NCBI GenBank assembly: GCA_016715195.1
Contig: JADKBB010000009.1
Coordinates: forward strand, 1 to 64,000
Length of the DNA stretch: 64,000 nt
From: Candidatus Villigracilis proximus
Lineage (GTDB): Bacteria > Chloroflexota > Anaerolineae > Anaerolineales > Villigracilaceae
Direction of reading: 5' to 3'
This document shows, piece after piece, positions 36,339 to 45,146 of this stretch. Under the pieces are notes generated by a model. That model was not told the DNA's origin and made no database searches. It saw only the letters and a program-made list of their open reading frames with translations. A program made the translations under genes and the position numbers. Numbering within the stretch: position 1 is the stretch's first letter; each line of letters opens with the position of its first letter.

Positions 36339-37344
36339 GGTTTTCTCCCAACGGATACTTCAAAGATAGCCTGCAGCAGGGATGTTTCATCCAGCGTATC
36401 GTGTGCGAGTTCCCAAATCATCACGCCGCCCGCAGACTCACGCAAGGCATAACACGTCTTGCGCTGAACGGTTTCGATTCCGTTGTAGAACATCCCGTCC
36501 ACTTCATCCAACTGGAATCCCGGCTGATAGCGCCGCATAATTTCAGCATACGATAAAACACGATAAGGCGGTTTGGTATTGCGCCCGTAAAATGGAATCC
36601 CCAAAACTAGTTTCTCAGGTGGAATGCCCGCATCAACAAACGCTTGAAAATCGGCCACGGCCTGCTCATATGTTGCGTGCTTCACATCCCGGTCATATGA
36701 CATGATGTGTATTCGGTCTACAACTGCAAAGGACTTAAGCGGAAATCCCAACTCGGGATACAAAGCCACACTAACGAGCAGGTTATATCTTGAAAAAGAT
36801 TCTTTTGTTTCGGTTAATAACAAAATGTAATTGCTGAATTCAGTTTCATCTTTTGGAAATTCCCAATCAAAATCAACACCGGCAAGATTATGAGAAAGCG
36901 CAAATTCAGTTAATGCGTTAACAAATTTATGGCGGGTGATCTCATCTGCGGTCATTGCAGAGAAATCTGATCCGCGCTCCCAACCGCCAATGGACAGATG
37001 AAGCCGGGTTCCGTTTTCTGTTCTTATCTTTTGCAAAGCCTGCCATGCCGCTTCGTTTAATCGCGATGTATCCAAAGTCCCATCGGCGCGGGGTTCGGCG
37101 GAGAAATAAATAATATCGGTCAGATGTTCGGCCCAGACAGATTCAACCTGGCGGTAATCGGGGAAGTAGCCAATGACCGGGATCGAGCGAAACGGTTGGG
37201 CGTGGAGGTCGGTTGAGGCGGGATGGGCGTCAGCGTGGCGAATGCTGTTTGAGTAGCATCAGGCATCGGCGGAGTCGGAGGCGGGGTACTTCCTCCACAT
37301 GCAGAGAGTAAGGCGAGAATCAAAAGTGCGGGGATAAGTTTCAT
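36332..37344 (-). pseudogene. GH18 glycosidase-like lipoprotein, one frameshift
   Basis: Repaired, about 337 residues: signal peptide with lipobox LSAC (about 11-14), a Thr/Pro linker, then a GH18 barrel beginning with PVIGYFPDYRQ. The catalytic motif is GVDFDWEF, with Glu present but the first Asp of DxxDxDxE replaced. It should bind or cut GlcNAc polymers such as peptidoglycan or chitin. A missing C near 37198 shifts the frame between the linker and the barrel. It is translationally coupled to the membrane protein downstream. Confidence 0.8.
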
Positions 37345-37353
37345 ATCAAACAT

Positions 37354-37359
37354 TATAAT
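37354..37359 (+). promoter_or_regulatory. -10 box six bases before ATG (37366)
   Basis: TATAAT then six bases to the ATG, with no ribosome site. The region is also divergent to the GH18 gene. Confidence 0.45.
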
Positions 37360-37365
37360 AAAGAC

Positions 37366-37905
37366 ATGCTTAAGCCAACTGATCTGATTTTGGTCTGCCT
37401 TTTGCCAACGATGCGGGACATGGAAATTGCGCGGCTGTTGGGATGGTACCGCATCCCGCTTCGCACTGCGCCGAAAGTTGTTGCCGTGGACTATCTGGCT
37501 TTTTATCAACCTTCAGCATTTGCCGAGCGCGGCGGACAAATTGAGTTCATTGCGCAAGTCCGCGGGCACGAGTTGACCACGCGCGGCGAGTTGTTGCGCG
37601 ACGAGAAAGATCATCCGCGTGCGAAGGAAGAGTATTACAAGATTCAACTGGGCGGACTTGAAAAATTAAAAGAACCGATCAAAACCGATAAATGGAAACG
37701 GCTGACGTTTTTATATTCCACGGGCGAGTATTTGATAAATGCAAAAATATTGAACGATCTTGTTGTGCAGAGTGAAGAGCGGGAAATCTTGTGGAAGAGT
37801 CTGCGCGAACGCGCAGAGAATGAGCAATTATATAAAACGGATTTGCCTGAGACTGATATTCCACCGGAAATTTTGATAACGCTGCTGGGGATAAAAGGTT
37901 TTTGA
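37366..37905 (+). CDS. conserved-looking protein of unknown function
   Basis: 179 residues, soluble, no signal peptide. Sequence features: ILVCLLPTMRDMEIARLLGWYRIPL near the start, and a charged helical C-terminal half (DEKDHPRAKEEYYK, REILWKSLRERAENE). I do not recognise the family. The reading frame ends within the first unit of the nine-base repeat that follows (GGTTTTTGA reads Gly-Phe-stop). Confidence 0.55.
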   Translation: MLKPTDLILVCLLPTMRDMEIARLLGWYRIPLRTAPKVVAVDYLAFYQPSAFAERGGQIEFIAQVRGHELTTRGELLRDEKDHPRAKEEYYKIQLGGLEKLKEPIKTDKWKRLTFLYSTGEYLINAKILNDLVVQSEEREILWKSLRERAENEQLYKTDLPETDIPPEILITLLGIKGF

Positions 37906-37941
37906 GGTTTTTGAGGTTTTTGAGGTTTTTGAGGTTTTTGA
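37897..37941 (+). repeat. five tandem GGTTTTTGA repeats
   Basis: Nine-base unit, five perfect copies, starting in the last three codons of the unknown gene upstream. The unit length is a multiple of three, so copy-number changes never alter its stop codon. Confidence 0.9.
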
Positions 37942-37964
37942 AGTACATGATGTTTATGAGGTTA

Positions 37965-37997
37965 ACATCAGAAACTTTACAGACCTCAGACACCTGA
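37965..37997 (+). repeat. left direct repeat flanking the four-helix gene
   Basis: ACATCAGAAACTTTACAGAC and the following 13 bases match the segment at 38434-38466 with about seven differences. Confidence 0.6.
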
Positions 37998-38034
37998 TAA
38001 ACCTTAGATACCTGATCTTTGAGGAAAAGACAAC

Positions 38035-38418
38035 ATGCAAAGTGAACCAAAAGCATTTCGAAAATTGATCGTCTGGCAGCGGGCACATGAATTTGCATTG
38101 ATGATTTACAAGGCAAGTGAAAAATATCCAAAACATGAATTATTCGGACTCACGAGTCAAATGCGCCGTGCGGCTGTGTCTGTAGGCGCAAATATCGCCG
38201 AAGGATACGCACTTGGAACAGCGCCAAACTATTTACGGCATCTAAATATCTCGATCGGCTCACTGGCAGAGTCAGAAAGTCACATTGAAATTGCTCATGA
38301 TCTCGAGTATCTTTCAGATGCAGATTACGAAAAACTCACCGAAAAAGCACGCGAAGTAGGTTACCTTCTCTCACGCTTAAAAACATCCATCGAAAACAAC
38401 ACCCGCAAAAAACCTTAA
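38035..38418 (+). CDS. four-helix bundle protein (23S rRNA IVP / Avd-like)
   Basis: 127 residues of the family found in 23S rRNA intervening sequences and as Avd in diversity-generating retroelements: KLIVWQRAHEFALMIYKASEKYP, LTSQMRRAAVSVGANIAEGYA, then SLAESESHIEIAHDLEYL. No reverse transcriptase is near. It lies between a tandem repeat and two direct repeats, unlike its neighbours. The role is unknown; the fold is a small pentameric bundle in Avd. Confidence 0.85.
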   Translation: MQSEPKAFRKLIVWQRAHEFALMIYKASEKYPKHELFGLTSQMRRAAVSVGANIAEGYALGTAPNYLRHLNISIGSLAESESHIEIAHDLEYLSDADYEKLTEKAREVGYLLSRLKTSIENNTRKKP

Positions 38419-38433
38419 AACCTCACACACCTC

Positions 38434-38466
38434 ACATCAGAAACCTTACACACCTCACATACTTCA
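38434..38466 (+). repeat. right direct repeat flanking the four-helix gene
   Basis: Matches 37965-37997 (ACATCAGAAACCTTACACAC). Between the gene and this copy, CCTCACACACCTCAC words add further repetition. Confidence 0.6.
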
Positions 38467-38483
38467 CCCCCTAGGAACCTCCC

Positions 38484-39896
38484 ATGGCAACTCTTATAAA
38501 AAACGGCACACTCATTACCGCCTCAGATACATTTCAATCTGATATTTTGATCGAAGGCGAAATCATCGTCCAAATTGGCAAAGACCTCACCCACCCCAGC
38601 GCGGATGTGATCGATGCCACAGGCAAACTCATCATGCCCGGCGGAATTGATCCGCATGTGCATTTGGATCTGCCAATGTTCGACACGGTTTCTTCCGACG
38701 ACCATTACACCGGCCACAAGGCGGCGGCTTTCGGCGGGACAACCACTGCGATGGATTTTGTGGTTCTGGAACATGAAGGCTTTAAATATTCGGTTGACTT
38801 GTGGATGGAAAAAGCCGCGAAAGCCGCAATCGATTATTCCTTCCACATGAACCTGACCCAATTCAGCGATAAGATCGCGAAGGAAATTCCATCATTGATG
38901 GAAATGGGAATTCAAACACTAAAAGTTTTCACCGCCTACAATGGCCGATTAAGAATTGACGACGGCAGTATCTTCAAGGCGCTGCGCATTGCAAAAGAAA
39001 ACGGCATGTTGATGATGGCGCATTGTGAAAATGGAGATGTGATCGAAACCCTCGTTCAGCAGGCACTGGCCGATGGACATACCGACCCCGAATGGCACGC
39101 GCTGACCAGACCAAGTTGGGGTGCAGTGGAAGCAACTCTGCGCATGGCAGCCATGGCCGAGCAGGCGGATTCGCCTGTATATATTGTCCACATGAATGCT
39201 GGCGGTGAAGTGGACATGCTGCGCTATGCACGTGAACGCGGCGTAAAAGTGATGGGCGAAACTTGTCCGCAGTATTTGTTTTTCACAGAAGATGCATTAA
39301 GCCGCGAAGACGGCTCAAAATGGATCTGCTCTCCGCCGATGCGAACCGAGATGGACAATGCGCGACTCTGGCAGGGACTTCACGATGGAACGCTGCAAAC
39401 CATTGGCACCGATCACTGTCCATTTTTCTTTGATGGCACGCAGCCGATTGTTTATGAAGGAAAGGAAATTGCGATCGCCGGCAAGGAACTTGGAAAATAT
39501 AACTTCACAAAGATTCCCAACGGCCTGCCCGGGATTCAAGACCGCATGCCCATCCTGTGGACGTACGGTGTGCAAACAGGGCACATCACGCCCAATCAAT
39601 TCGTGGCGTATATGTCTACCAACCCGGCGAAGATCTTTGGCCTGTATCCGCGCAAGGGAGCATTGGTCCCCGGCGCCGATGCAGATATTGTCATCTGGGA
39701 TCCGGAGAAGCGTGTAAAGCATGGCATAGCACAATCTCATCAACGCACCGATTACAATCTATACGAAGGCTGGGAACTGGCAGGCTACCCCGAGAAAGTT
39801 TTCCTGCGCGGAAAGTTGATCGTGGATGGAGACAAGTGGCTGGGTAAGAGCGGAGATGGTCAGTTCTTAAAACGCGGCATCGGCGAGATTTTATAG
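38484..39896 (+). CDS. hydA: dihydropyrimidinase / D-hydantoinase
   Basis: 470 residues of the amidohydrolase superfamily, with the expected full length. Metal site: H58 and H60 of the DPHVHLD motif, the Lys to be carboxylated in LKVFTAY (K147), His in MAHCEN and IVHMNAGG, and Asp in GTDHCPF. It opens dihydropyrimidine or hydantoin rings. CTCCC spacing gives a modest ribosome site. The two mini carbonic-anhydrase-like genes follow, with no other pyrimidine-catabolic gene in view. Confidence 0.88.
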   Translation: MATLIKNGTLITASDTFQSDILIEGEIIVQIGKDLTHPSADVIDATGKLIMPGGIDPHVHLDLPMFDTVSSDDHYTGHKAAAFGGTTTAMDFVVLEHEGFKYSVDLWMEKAAKAAIDYSFHMNLTQFSDKIAKEIPSLMEMGIQTLKVFTAYNGRLRIDDGSIFKALRIAKENGMLMMAHCENGDVIETLVQQALADGHTDPEWHALTRPSWGAVEATLRMAAMAEQADSPVYIVHMNAGGEVDMLRYARERGVKVMGETCPQYLFFTEDALSREDGSKWICSPPMRTEMDNARLWQGLHDGTLQTIGTDHCPFFFDGTQPIVYEGKEIAIAGKELGKYNFTKIPNGLPGIQDRMPILWTYGVQTGHITPNQFVAYMSTNPAKIFGLYPRKGALVPGADADIVIWDPEKRVKHGIAQSHQRTDYNLYEGWELAGYPEKVFLRGKLIVDGDKWLGKSGDGQFLKRGIGEIL

Positions 39897-39942
39897 GTAT
39901 TGAAATTCCTTTTATAGAGAAAAATAAAAACTAGAGGTGAAA

Positions 39943-40320
39943 ATGGCAGCAAAAAAACCGATCATTCATTGCGATGCGCTTGTCGTTCACTGTATGGACT
40001 ATCGCCTGCAAAAATTCATCCAACCGTGGATCACAGTCCGCTTTGGATATGATAATTTCGATATCATCTCTCTCGCGGGCGCGGTCCACGATTACGAGAT
40101 GGTCTTGAAATATGTCCAACTTGCGGTGTTGATCCACAGCATTGAAACCGTATGTCTTATCAATCATGAAGATTGCCGCGCCTACGGACGCGATGGGACG
40201 TATAAACGTCACAAGCACGACCTGATGGATTCACAATTTAAGATCAAGGCCTTATTTCCAAAATTAAAAGTGGAAACTTTCTTCCTGCATTTAGATGGAA
40301 ACTTCGAATCGATCTCATAA
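39943..40320 (+). CDS. mini beta-carbonic-anhydrase-like protein 1
   Basis: 125 residues. The beta-CA zinc motifs appear in reduced form: CMDYR near residue 17 (in place of CxDxR) and NHEDC near residue 76 (in place of HxxC). Beta-CAs are usually 190-220 residues, so much of the fold is missing. GAGGTGAAA precedes the ATG at 39943. It is followed by a paralogue 16 bases later and by two SulP transporters, so a role in bicarbonate or carbon dioxide handling is plausible but unproven. Confidence 0.72.
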   Translation: MAAKKPIIHCDALVVHCMDYRLQKFIQPWITVRFGYDNFDIISLAGAVHDYEMVLKYVQLAVLIHSIETVCLINHEDCRAYGRDGTYKRHKHDLMDSQFKIKALFPKLKVETFFLHLDGNFESIS

Positions 40321-40336
40321 AAAGGAATCTAAAATT

Positions 40337-40699
40337 ATGTCGCATAAATGTGAAGCCATCGTTGTCCACTGCATGGACTATCGCCTGCAATCCTATATCA
40401 ACCAATGGCTGGAGACAAATCTCGGCAAAAGCAGTTACGACCGCGCCGTGATGGCAGGCGGCGTATTTGATGTATACGATGTCATCCGTCAGGTGGATAT
40501 CTCCGCGCGGCTGCATGGGATTTCCAAAGTCATCCTCATCAACCACGAAGATTGCGGCATGTACGGTCCCGGCGGCACGGAGGAACATCACGAAGAGGAT
40601 CTGAGCGAAGCTGAAGAAAAGATCCGCCGCATCTTCCCCACTCTGGAAGTGGATACCTATTATTTGAATTTAGACGGCACCTTTGAGCAGAAATCATAA
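40337..40699 (+). CDS. mini beta-carbonic-anhydrase-like protein 2
   Basis: 120 residues, a paralogue of the preceding protein: VVHCMDYRLQ and INHEDCGMYGPGG, the latter closer to the classical HxxCG. The C-terminal half has an acidic helix (EEHHEEDLSEAEEKIRR). The shared structure and tight spacing suggest tandem duplication and a hetero-oligomer or two-step function. Catalytic competence cannot be judged from sequence. Confidence 0.72.
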   Translation: MSHKCEAIVVHCMDYRLQSYINQWLETNLGKSSYDRAVMAGGVFDVYDVIRQVDISARLHGISKVILINHEDCGMYGPGGTEEHHEEDLSEAEEKIRRIFPTLEVDTYYLNLDGTFEQKS

Positions 40700-41044
40700 A
40701 ATCGTCAAATATTCTGTAATTCCGAAGGGATGATGCTTTTCACAATCCATAACACCCCTTCGGGGTTATCAACTAAACTTATTTATAGCTATAATCTTTT
40801 CATCCCTTCGGGATTGACCAATCGATAATCTCAATAATGTCTGCGAAAATAAAAAACGTAATCCCGATGGTGCGCAACGCACTATAAAAAGAAAACAACC
40901 TTTAAACAAACCCGAAGGGGTGACAAAATCATAGAAACCCAAACATTTTTACGCAAAAACAGTGCACATAATCAACACCCGGAATAAACCCCAAGAGTGT
41001 CACCCCCCGACGAACAAATCATCTCAAAAATATCCGGAGGAAAC
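40700..41044. repeat. non-coding stretch with CCCTTCGGG hairpins
   Basis: Four copies of CCCTTCGGG or its complement: about 40731-40739, 40754-40767 (ACCCCTTCGGGGTT), 40802-40814 (ATCCCTTCGGGAT, perfect) and 40911-40920. No gene fits here. They lie upstream of the Y1 transposase and look like REP-type hairpins or the ends of an IS200-like element. Confidence 0.65.
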
Positions 41045-41503
41045 ATGGCGGGTACATATTCTCAAATCTATATTCAGGTTGTGTTTGCAGTAAAAGGGAG
41101 ACAAAACCTGCTCAAAAAAGAATGGCGGGATGAAGTCTTTAAATACATGTCAGGCATCATCAAAAACAAAGGACAAAAGCCAATCATCGTCAACGGTGTT
41201 GAAGACCACGTACATATATTTATTGGGCTAAAACCCTCCGCAGCACTCTCAGACATCATCCGCGATGTTAAAAACAATGCGACCAACTTCATAAACGAAA
41301 ACAAATGGGTACAGGGAAAATTCAACTGGCAGGAAGGGTACGGGGCTTTCTCGTACAGTCATTCGCAAGTAGAAAATGTATATCACTATATTTTGAATCA
41401 GGAACAACATCACAGCAAACAGACATTTCAGGAAGAATACATAGACCTTCTCAAGAAGTTCGAGATCGAGCATGACATTAAATACCTGTTCGAATGGATA
41501 TAA
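41045..41503 (+). mobile_element. Y1 transposase, IS200/IS605-like or RAYT
   Basis: 152 residues. HUH motif His-Val-His at 55-57 and the catalytic Tyr about Y115 in NVYHYILNQEQHH. It cuts and rejoins single-stranded DNA at hairpins. CCGGAGGAA precedes the ATG at 41045, so an upstream start at 40997 is rejected. No orfB partner is present. The hairpins upstream suit either a REP-associated tyrosine transposase or a solitary IS200 element; the insertion separates the mini-CA genes from the SulP genes. Confidence 0.85.
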
Positions 41504-41583
41504 ATCACCAAAGCTAGAATCTTTTAAATCATTACATCCGGTTTTTTTATTAAGATTCCCTATGATAAAATTCAACCACTAAA

Positions 41584-41618
41584 ACAAAGGACGCCTTGGG
41601 GGAGCATCGAGCCTTTGT
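41584..41618 (+). promoter_or_regulatory. leader hairpin of SulP 1
   Basis: ACAAAGG and CCTTTGT pair around a loop with TTGGGGGAGCATCG. A similar hairpin with the loop TGGGGGCATC stands before the second SulP gene (about 43348-43372). Confidence 0.4.
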
Positions 41619-41644
41619 GAATTTATTGATTTCGGAGAAAAATT

Positions 41645-43333
41645 ATGCCCCGCCGTTCACTGGCTCGTCTTTATCAGGACGAGTTTTCAAACTATTCACT
41701 TGTCAAATTTCAACAGGACCTGATCGCCGGCCTTTCTGTCGCTGCGGTGGCGCTTCCACTGGCGCTGGCCTTTGGCGTGGGTTCGGGTGCGGGTGCCGCA
41801 GCCGGATTGATCACCTCGATCATCGGCGGGATTTTGATCGGAGCATTGGGCGGGGCGCCATATCAGATCAGTGGCGCAAAAGCAGTGACCAGCGTCGTGT
41901 TGATCGTGCTCGTCAATCGCTACGGACTCGAAGGCATGTGGTTCGCCACTTTATTCTCAGGCCTGCTCATGCTCATCATCGGCCTCATGCATCTTGGCCG
42001 CTTTATCGCCTTCATCCCCGCGCCAGTCATTCGCGGTTTCACACTTGGCATCGCGCTTATTATTATGATCCGCCAGGCTGATAATTTTTTTGGAATCAAA
42101 ACACCCACCACAGAAACCGCCGCGCAAAAATTGATCGGCTACTTCAACAGCGGACTCACGCCCAACATCCACGCCATCATCATCGGATTCGTAGTGATGG
42201 GAATTATGATTCTCTGGCCGAAAAAATGGAATGTATATTTCCCCTCCTCCCTTTTCGGATTGATCGTCGCCGCGCTTCTTAACTGGACTTTGGGCTGGTC
42301 GGCCGCAACCATCGACTCCATCCCCCGCACATTGATTCTCGAAAAGCACCTCGACCTCACATCAATCCCCTGGGACAATCTTTCTGATTTCATCGCCCCC
42401 GCGTTGACCCTCACCGCACTCGGCTCGATTGAAGCATTTTTATGCGGCGCGGCTGGCTCAAACATGACAGGCACCCGCTTACAAGTCAATCAGCAACTGA
42501 TCGCGCAGGGATTGGGCAACATCGCCCTGCCCTTCTTCGGCGCGATCCCAACCACATCTGCCATGATCCGCACCAAGGTTGCCATTCAAGCAGGCGCACA
42601 AACCCGTCTCGTCAGTATTATCCACGCGCTTATTTTATTGGCTGCCATGTTCCTGTTTGCGCCATTCATAGAAAAAATTCCACTGGCCGCTTTGGCCGGG
42701 TTGCTGATGGTGGTCGCCGTCCGTACCAATGAATGGGAAGCGATCCAGCGCATTTTCAGCAAACGCTTCAAGACCGACATGATCGCCTTCACAATCGCGA
42801 TGCTCGCCACCGTTGTCTTAAATCTAACAGACGCAATTTTGATCGGCACATTTCTCGCGGGCGCAGTTTTCCTAAACAAGATCGCCAGCATTGACATTAA
42901 CGTTCAGGATGTGGACATCAAACGTCTCAAACAACGCGGTATCAAAACCGCTGGCAAGTGCGGACATGTACGCGTGGCATTTCTCACCGGCCCATTATTC
43001 TTTGCAGCCACGGGTCAATTTGACGAAGCCTTCGCAAACTTAACCGATACACACGCTTTGATCTTGTCCATGCGCGGCGTGCCATTAATTGACACCGAAG
43101 GGCTCGAAGAGATTCACCGGCTATATGACAAATTGCAAAAGCAGGGCGGCACGCTCATGTTTGCAGGCTTGCACGATAACGCGCGTGCCATGATGGAGCG
43201 CGACGGCCTGATAGAAATTATCGGCGAGGGAAATTTCTTTTGGTCCAGCGACCAGGCCATCGTCGAAGCAGAGAAGCGCGGATGTCAGTTCTGTGAGTCA
43301 GAAAAGTTACAAAAGACTAAAGTTATGTCATAA
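41645..43333 (+). CDS. SulP-family anion transporter 1 with STAS domain
   Basis: 562 residues: about 12-14 membrane segments (about 25-410) with the family start DLIAGLSVAAVALPLALAFG and GGAPYQISGAKAV, then a STAS domain (about 435-545) with the loop LIDTEGLE in place of the usual DSSG. SulP proteins carry sulfate, bicarbonate or organic anions. Neighbouring mini beta-CA-like genes favour bicarbonate, but this is inference. GGAGAAAAA precedes the ATG. Confidence 0.9.
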   Translation: MPRRSLARLYQDEFSNYSLVKFQQDLIAGLSVAAVALPLALAFGVGSGAGAAAGLITSIIGGILIGALGGAPYQISGAKAVTSVVLIVLVNRYGLEGMWFATLFSGLLMLIIGLMHLGRFIAFIPAPVIRGFTLGIALIIMIRQADNFFGIKTPTTETAAQKLIGYFNSGLTPNIHAIIIGFVVMGIMILWPKKWNVYFPSSLFGLIVAALLNWTLGWSAATIDSIPRTLILEKHLDLTSIPWDNLSDFIAPALTLTALGSIEAFLCGAAGSNMTGTRLQVNQQLIAQGLGNIALPFFGAIPTTSAMIRTKVAIQAGAQTRLVSIIHALILLAAMFLFAPFIEKIPLAALAGLLMVVAVRTNEWEAIQRIFSKRFKTDMIAFTIAMLATVVLNLTDAILIGTFLAGAVFLNKIASIDINVQDVDIKRLKQRGIKTAGKCGHVRVAFLTGPLFFAATGQFDEAFANLTDTHALILSMRGVPLIDTEGLEEIHRLYDKLQKQGGTLMFAGLHDNARAMMERDGLIEIIGEGNFFWSSDQAIVEAEKRGCQFCESEKLQKTKVMS

Positions 43334-43384
43334 TAAAATTTGTCAGTCAAAAATGGGGGCATCATTGCTTTGGAGAAATAATAT

Positions 43385-45106
43385 ATGCCACGAAGAAGCC
43401 TTGCTCGTCTTTATAAAGATGAATTCTCAGGATATTCGCTCGCAAAATTTCAACAGGACGCACTTGCAGGCCTGACAGTTGCTGCGGTCGCATTGCCGCT
43501 TGCGTTGGCCTTTGGCGTTGCATCAGGCGCGAGCGCCGCGGCAGGTTTGGTGACCGCCATTCTCGCGGGCATTATTATGGGGCTGCTCGGCGGCGCACCG
43601 TATCAGATCAGCGGCCCCACCGGCGCGATGTCTGCAGTGTTGATCGTGTTGGTCTCACGCTACGGACTCGAAGGCATCTGGTTCGCAGGATTATTATCCG
43701 GGATACTGCTGCTCATCATCGGCATCATGCGCCTTGGCCGCTTCATCGCCTTCATCCCCGCCCCTGTTATCAGCGGATTTACATCAGGCATCGCCCTTAT
43801 TATTTTCATCGGCCAGATTGATAATTTCCTCGGCGTCAAAACCGAAGCCACTGAAACCGCCGCACAAAAATTATTGGGATATTTCAACAGCGGATTCACT
43901 CCCGACTCTCACACAGTAATTCTCGGCCTTGTCGTGATCGCAACCATGCTCTTCATGCCGCAAAAATGGAGCGCACGCTTTCCCTCCTCCCTTCTGGGAC
44001 TCATTCTCGCCACGCTTCTTAACTGGACCTTGAACTGGTCAGTCCCAATGATCGGAGCCATCCCTCAAACATTGTTCCTCGACCAACGCCTCAGCTTTGC
44101 CAACATCCCCTGGGACAGTTTCTCTGAATTCCTCGCCCCCACATTAACCATCACCGCGCTTGGCGCAGTCGAATCATTATTATGCGGCGCAGTCGGTTCC
44201 AACATGACGGGCGTGCGCCTGCAAGCAAATCAGGAATTGATCGCACAGGGCGTAGGCAATATGATCATCCCCTTCTTCGGCGGAGTGCCCGCCACAGCTG
44301 CAATTGCGCGTTCAAGTGTAGGCATCAAATCAGGCGGACAGACTCGCATGGTCAGCTTTATTCATGCAATTGGATTATTACTCTCCATGTTTCTGCTTGC
44401 GCCGTTAATGGCTCGCATTCCGCTTGCGGCATTGGCCGGTGTGTTAATGGTCACCGCCATCCGCATGAATGAATGGGGTGCGATCAAGTTCATGTTCGGA
44501 AAACTCTTCAAGACCGACATGATCGCCTTCACCATCACCATGTTCGCCACTATCGTACTGGATTTAACACAAGCCATCCTGATCGGCTCGTTTCTCGCGG
44601 GCGCAGTCTTCCTCAATAAAATTGCCAGCATTGATATTACCGTTCAGGAAATTGATGTGGAAAGACTCAAACAAAGAGGAATTGAAACCGCAGGGAATTG
44701 TCAGCATGTGCGCGTGGCATTTCTCACCGGCCCGTTATTTTTTGCAGCCACAGGTCAGTTCAATGAAGCCTTTGCAAATCTGGGAGATACGCATGCGCTG
44801 ATCCTGTCCATGCGCGGGGTGTCACTGGTGGATACAGCGGGAATCGAAGCCGTTCTCCGCCTGTATGAACGGTTACATAAACAAGGCGGCACGTTGATGT
44901 TTGCGGGAGTCCACGATAATGCGCGCAACATGATGGAGCGCGGCGGGTTGGTAAAAATCATCGGCGAGAATAATTTCTTTTGGTCCAGCGATCAGGCGAT
45001 CGTTGAGGCAGAGAAGCGCGGATGTAAATTCTGCAATAAGACACGCTCACAATTTTCCTTCTCAGACTCCTATAAAAAGTTGAATACAGACAAAAAAAAG
45101 CCATAA
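43385..45106 (+). CDS. SulP-family anion transporter 2 with STAS domain
   Basis: 573 residues, a close paralogue of the transporter before it: the two share the start MPRRSLARLY and the end WSSDQAIVEAEKRGC, with differences spread over the membrane part (GPTGAMSAV here versus GAKAVTSVV). Its STAS loop reads LVDTAGIE. The tandem copy suggests two related anions or a heteromeric carrier. GGAGAAAT lies upstream. A strong bidirectional terminator follows. Confidence 0.9.
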   Translation: MPRRSLARLYKDEFSGYSLAKFQQDALAGLTVAAVALPLALAFGVASGASAAAGLVTAILAGIIMGLLGGAPYQISGPTGAMSAVLIVLVSRYGLEGIWFAGLLSGILLLIIGIMRLGRFIAFIPAPVISGFTSGIALIIFIGQIDNFLGVKTEATETAAQKLLGYFNSGFTPDSHTVILGLVVIATMLFMPQKWSARFPSSLLGLILATLLNWTLNWSVPMIGAIPQTLFLDQRLSFANIPWDSFSEFLAPTLTITALGAVESLLCGAVGSNMTGVRLQANQELIAQGVGNMIIPFFGGVPATAAIARSSVGIKSGGQTRMVSFIHAIGLLLSMFLLAPLMARIPLAALAGVLMVTAIRMNEWGAIKFMFGKLFKTDMIAFTITMFATIVLDLTQAILIGSFLAGAVFLNKIASIDITVQEIDVERLKQRGIETAGNCQHVRVAFLTGPLFFAATGQFNEAFANLGDTHALILSMRGVSLVDTAGIEAVLRLYERLHKQGGTLMFAGVHDNARNMMERGGLVKIIGENNFFWSSDQAIVEAEKRGCKFCNKTRSQFSFSDSYKKLNTDKKKP

Positions 45107-45111
45107 GCATC

Positions 45112-45146
45112 AAAAAAGTCCCGTTCAATGAACGGGATTTTTTTGA
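45112..45146. terminator. bidirectional terminator
   Basis: TCCCGTTC and GAACGGGA arms with A6 and T7 flanks, between the convergent SulP 2 and PlsC genes. Confidence 0.88.

Noticed and set aside
37897..37941. CRISPR-like repeats
   Set aside because: The nine-base units are contiguous with no spacers, so this is a simple tandem repeat.
40997..41044. Upstream start for the Y1 transposase
   Set aside because: GGAGG lies just before ATG 41045, and the family begins with MAGTYSQIY-like sequence.
41645..45106. SulP pair as an assembly duplication
   Set aside because: They differ throughout at both DNA and protein level, with distinct leaders.
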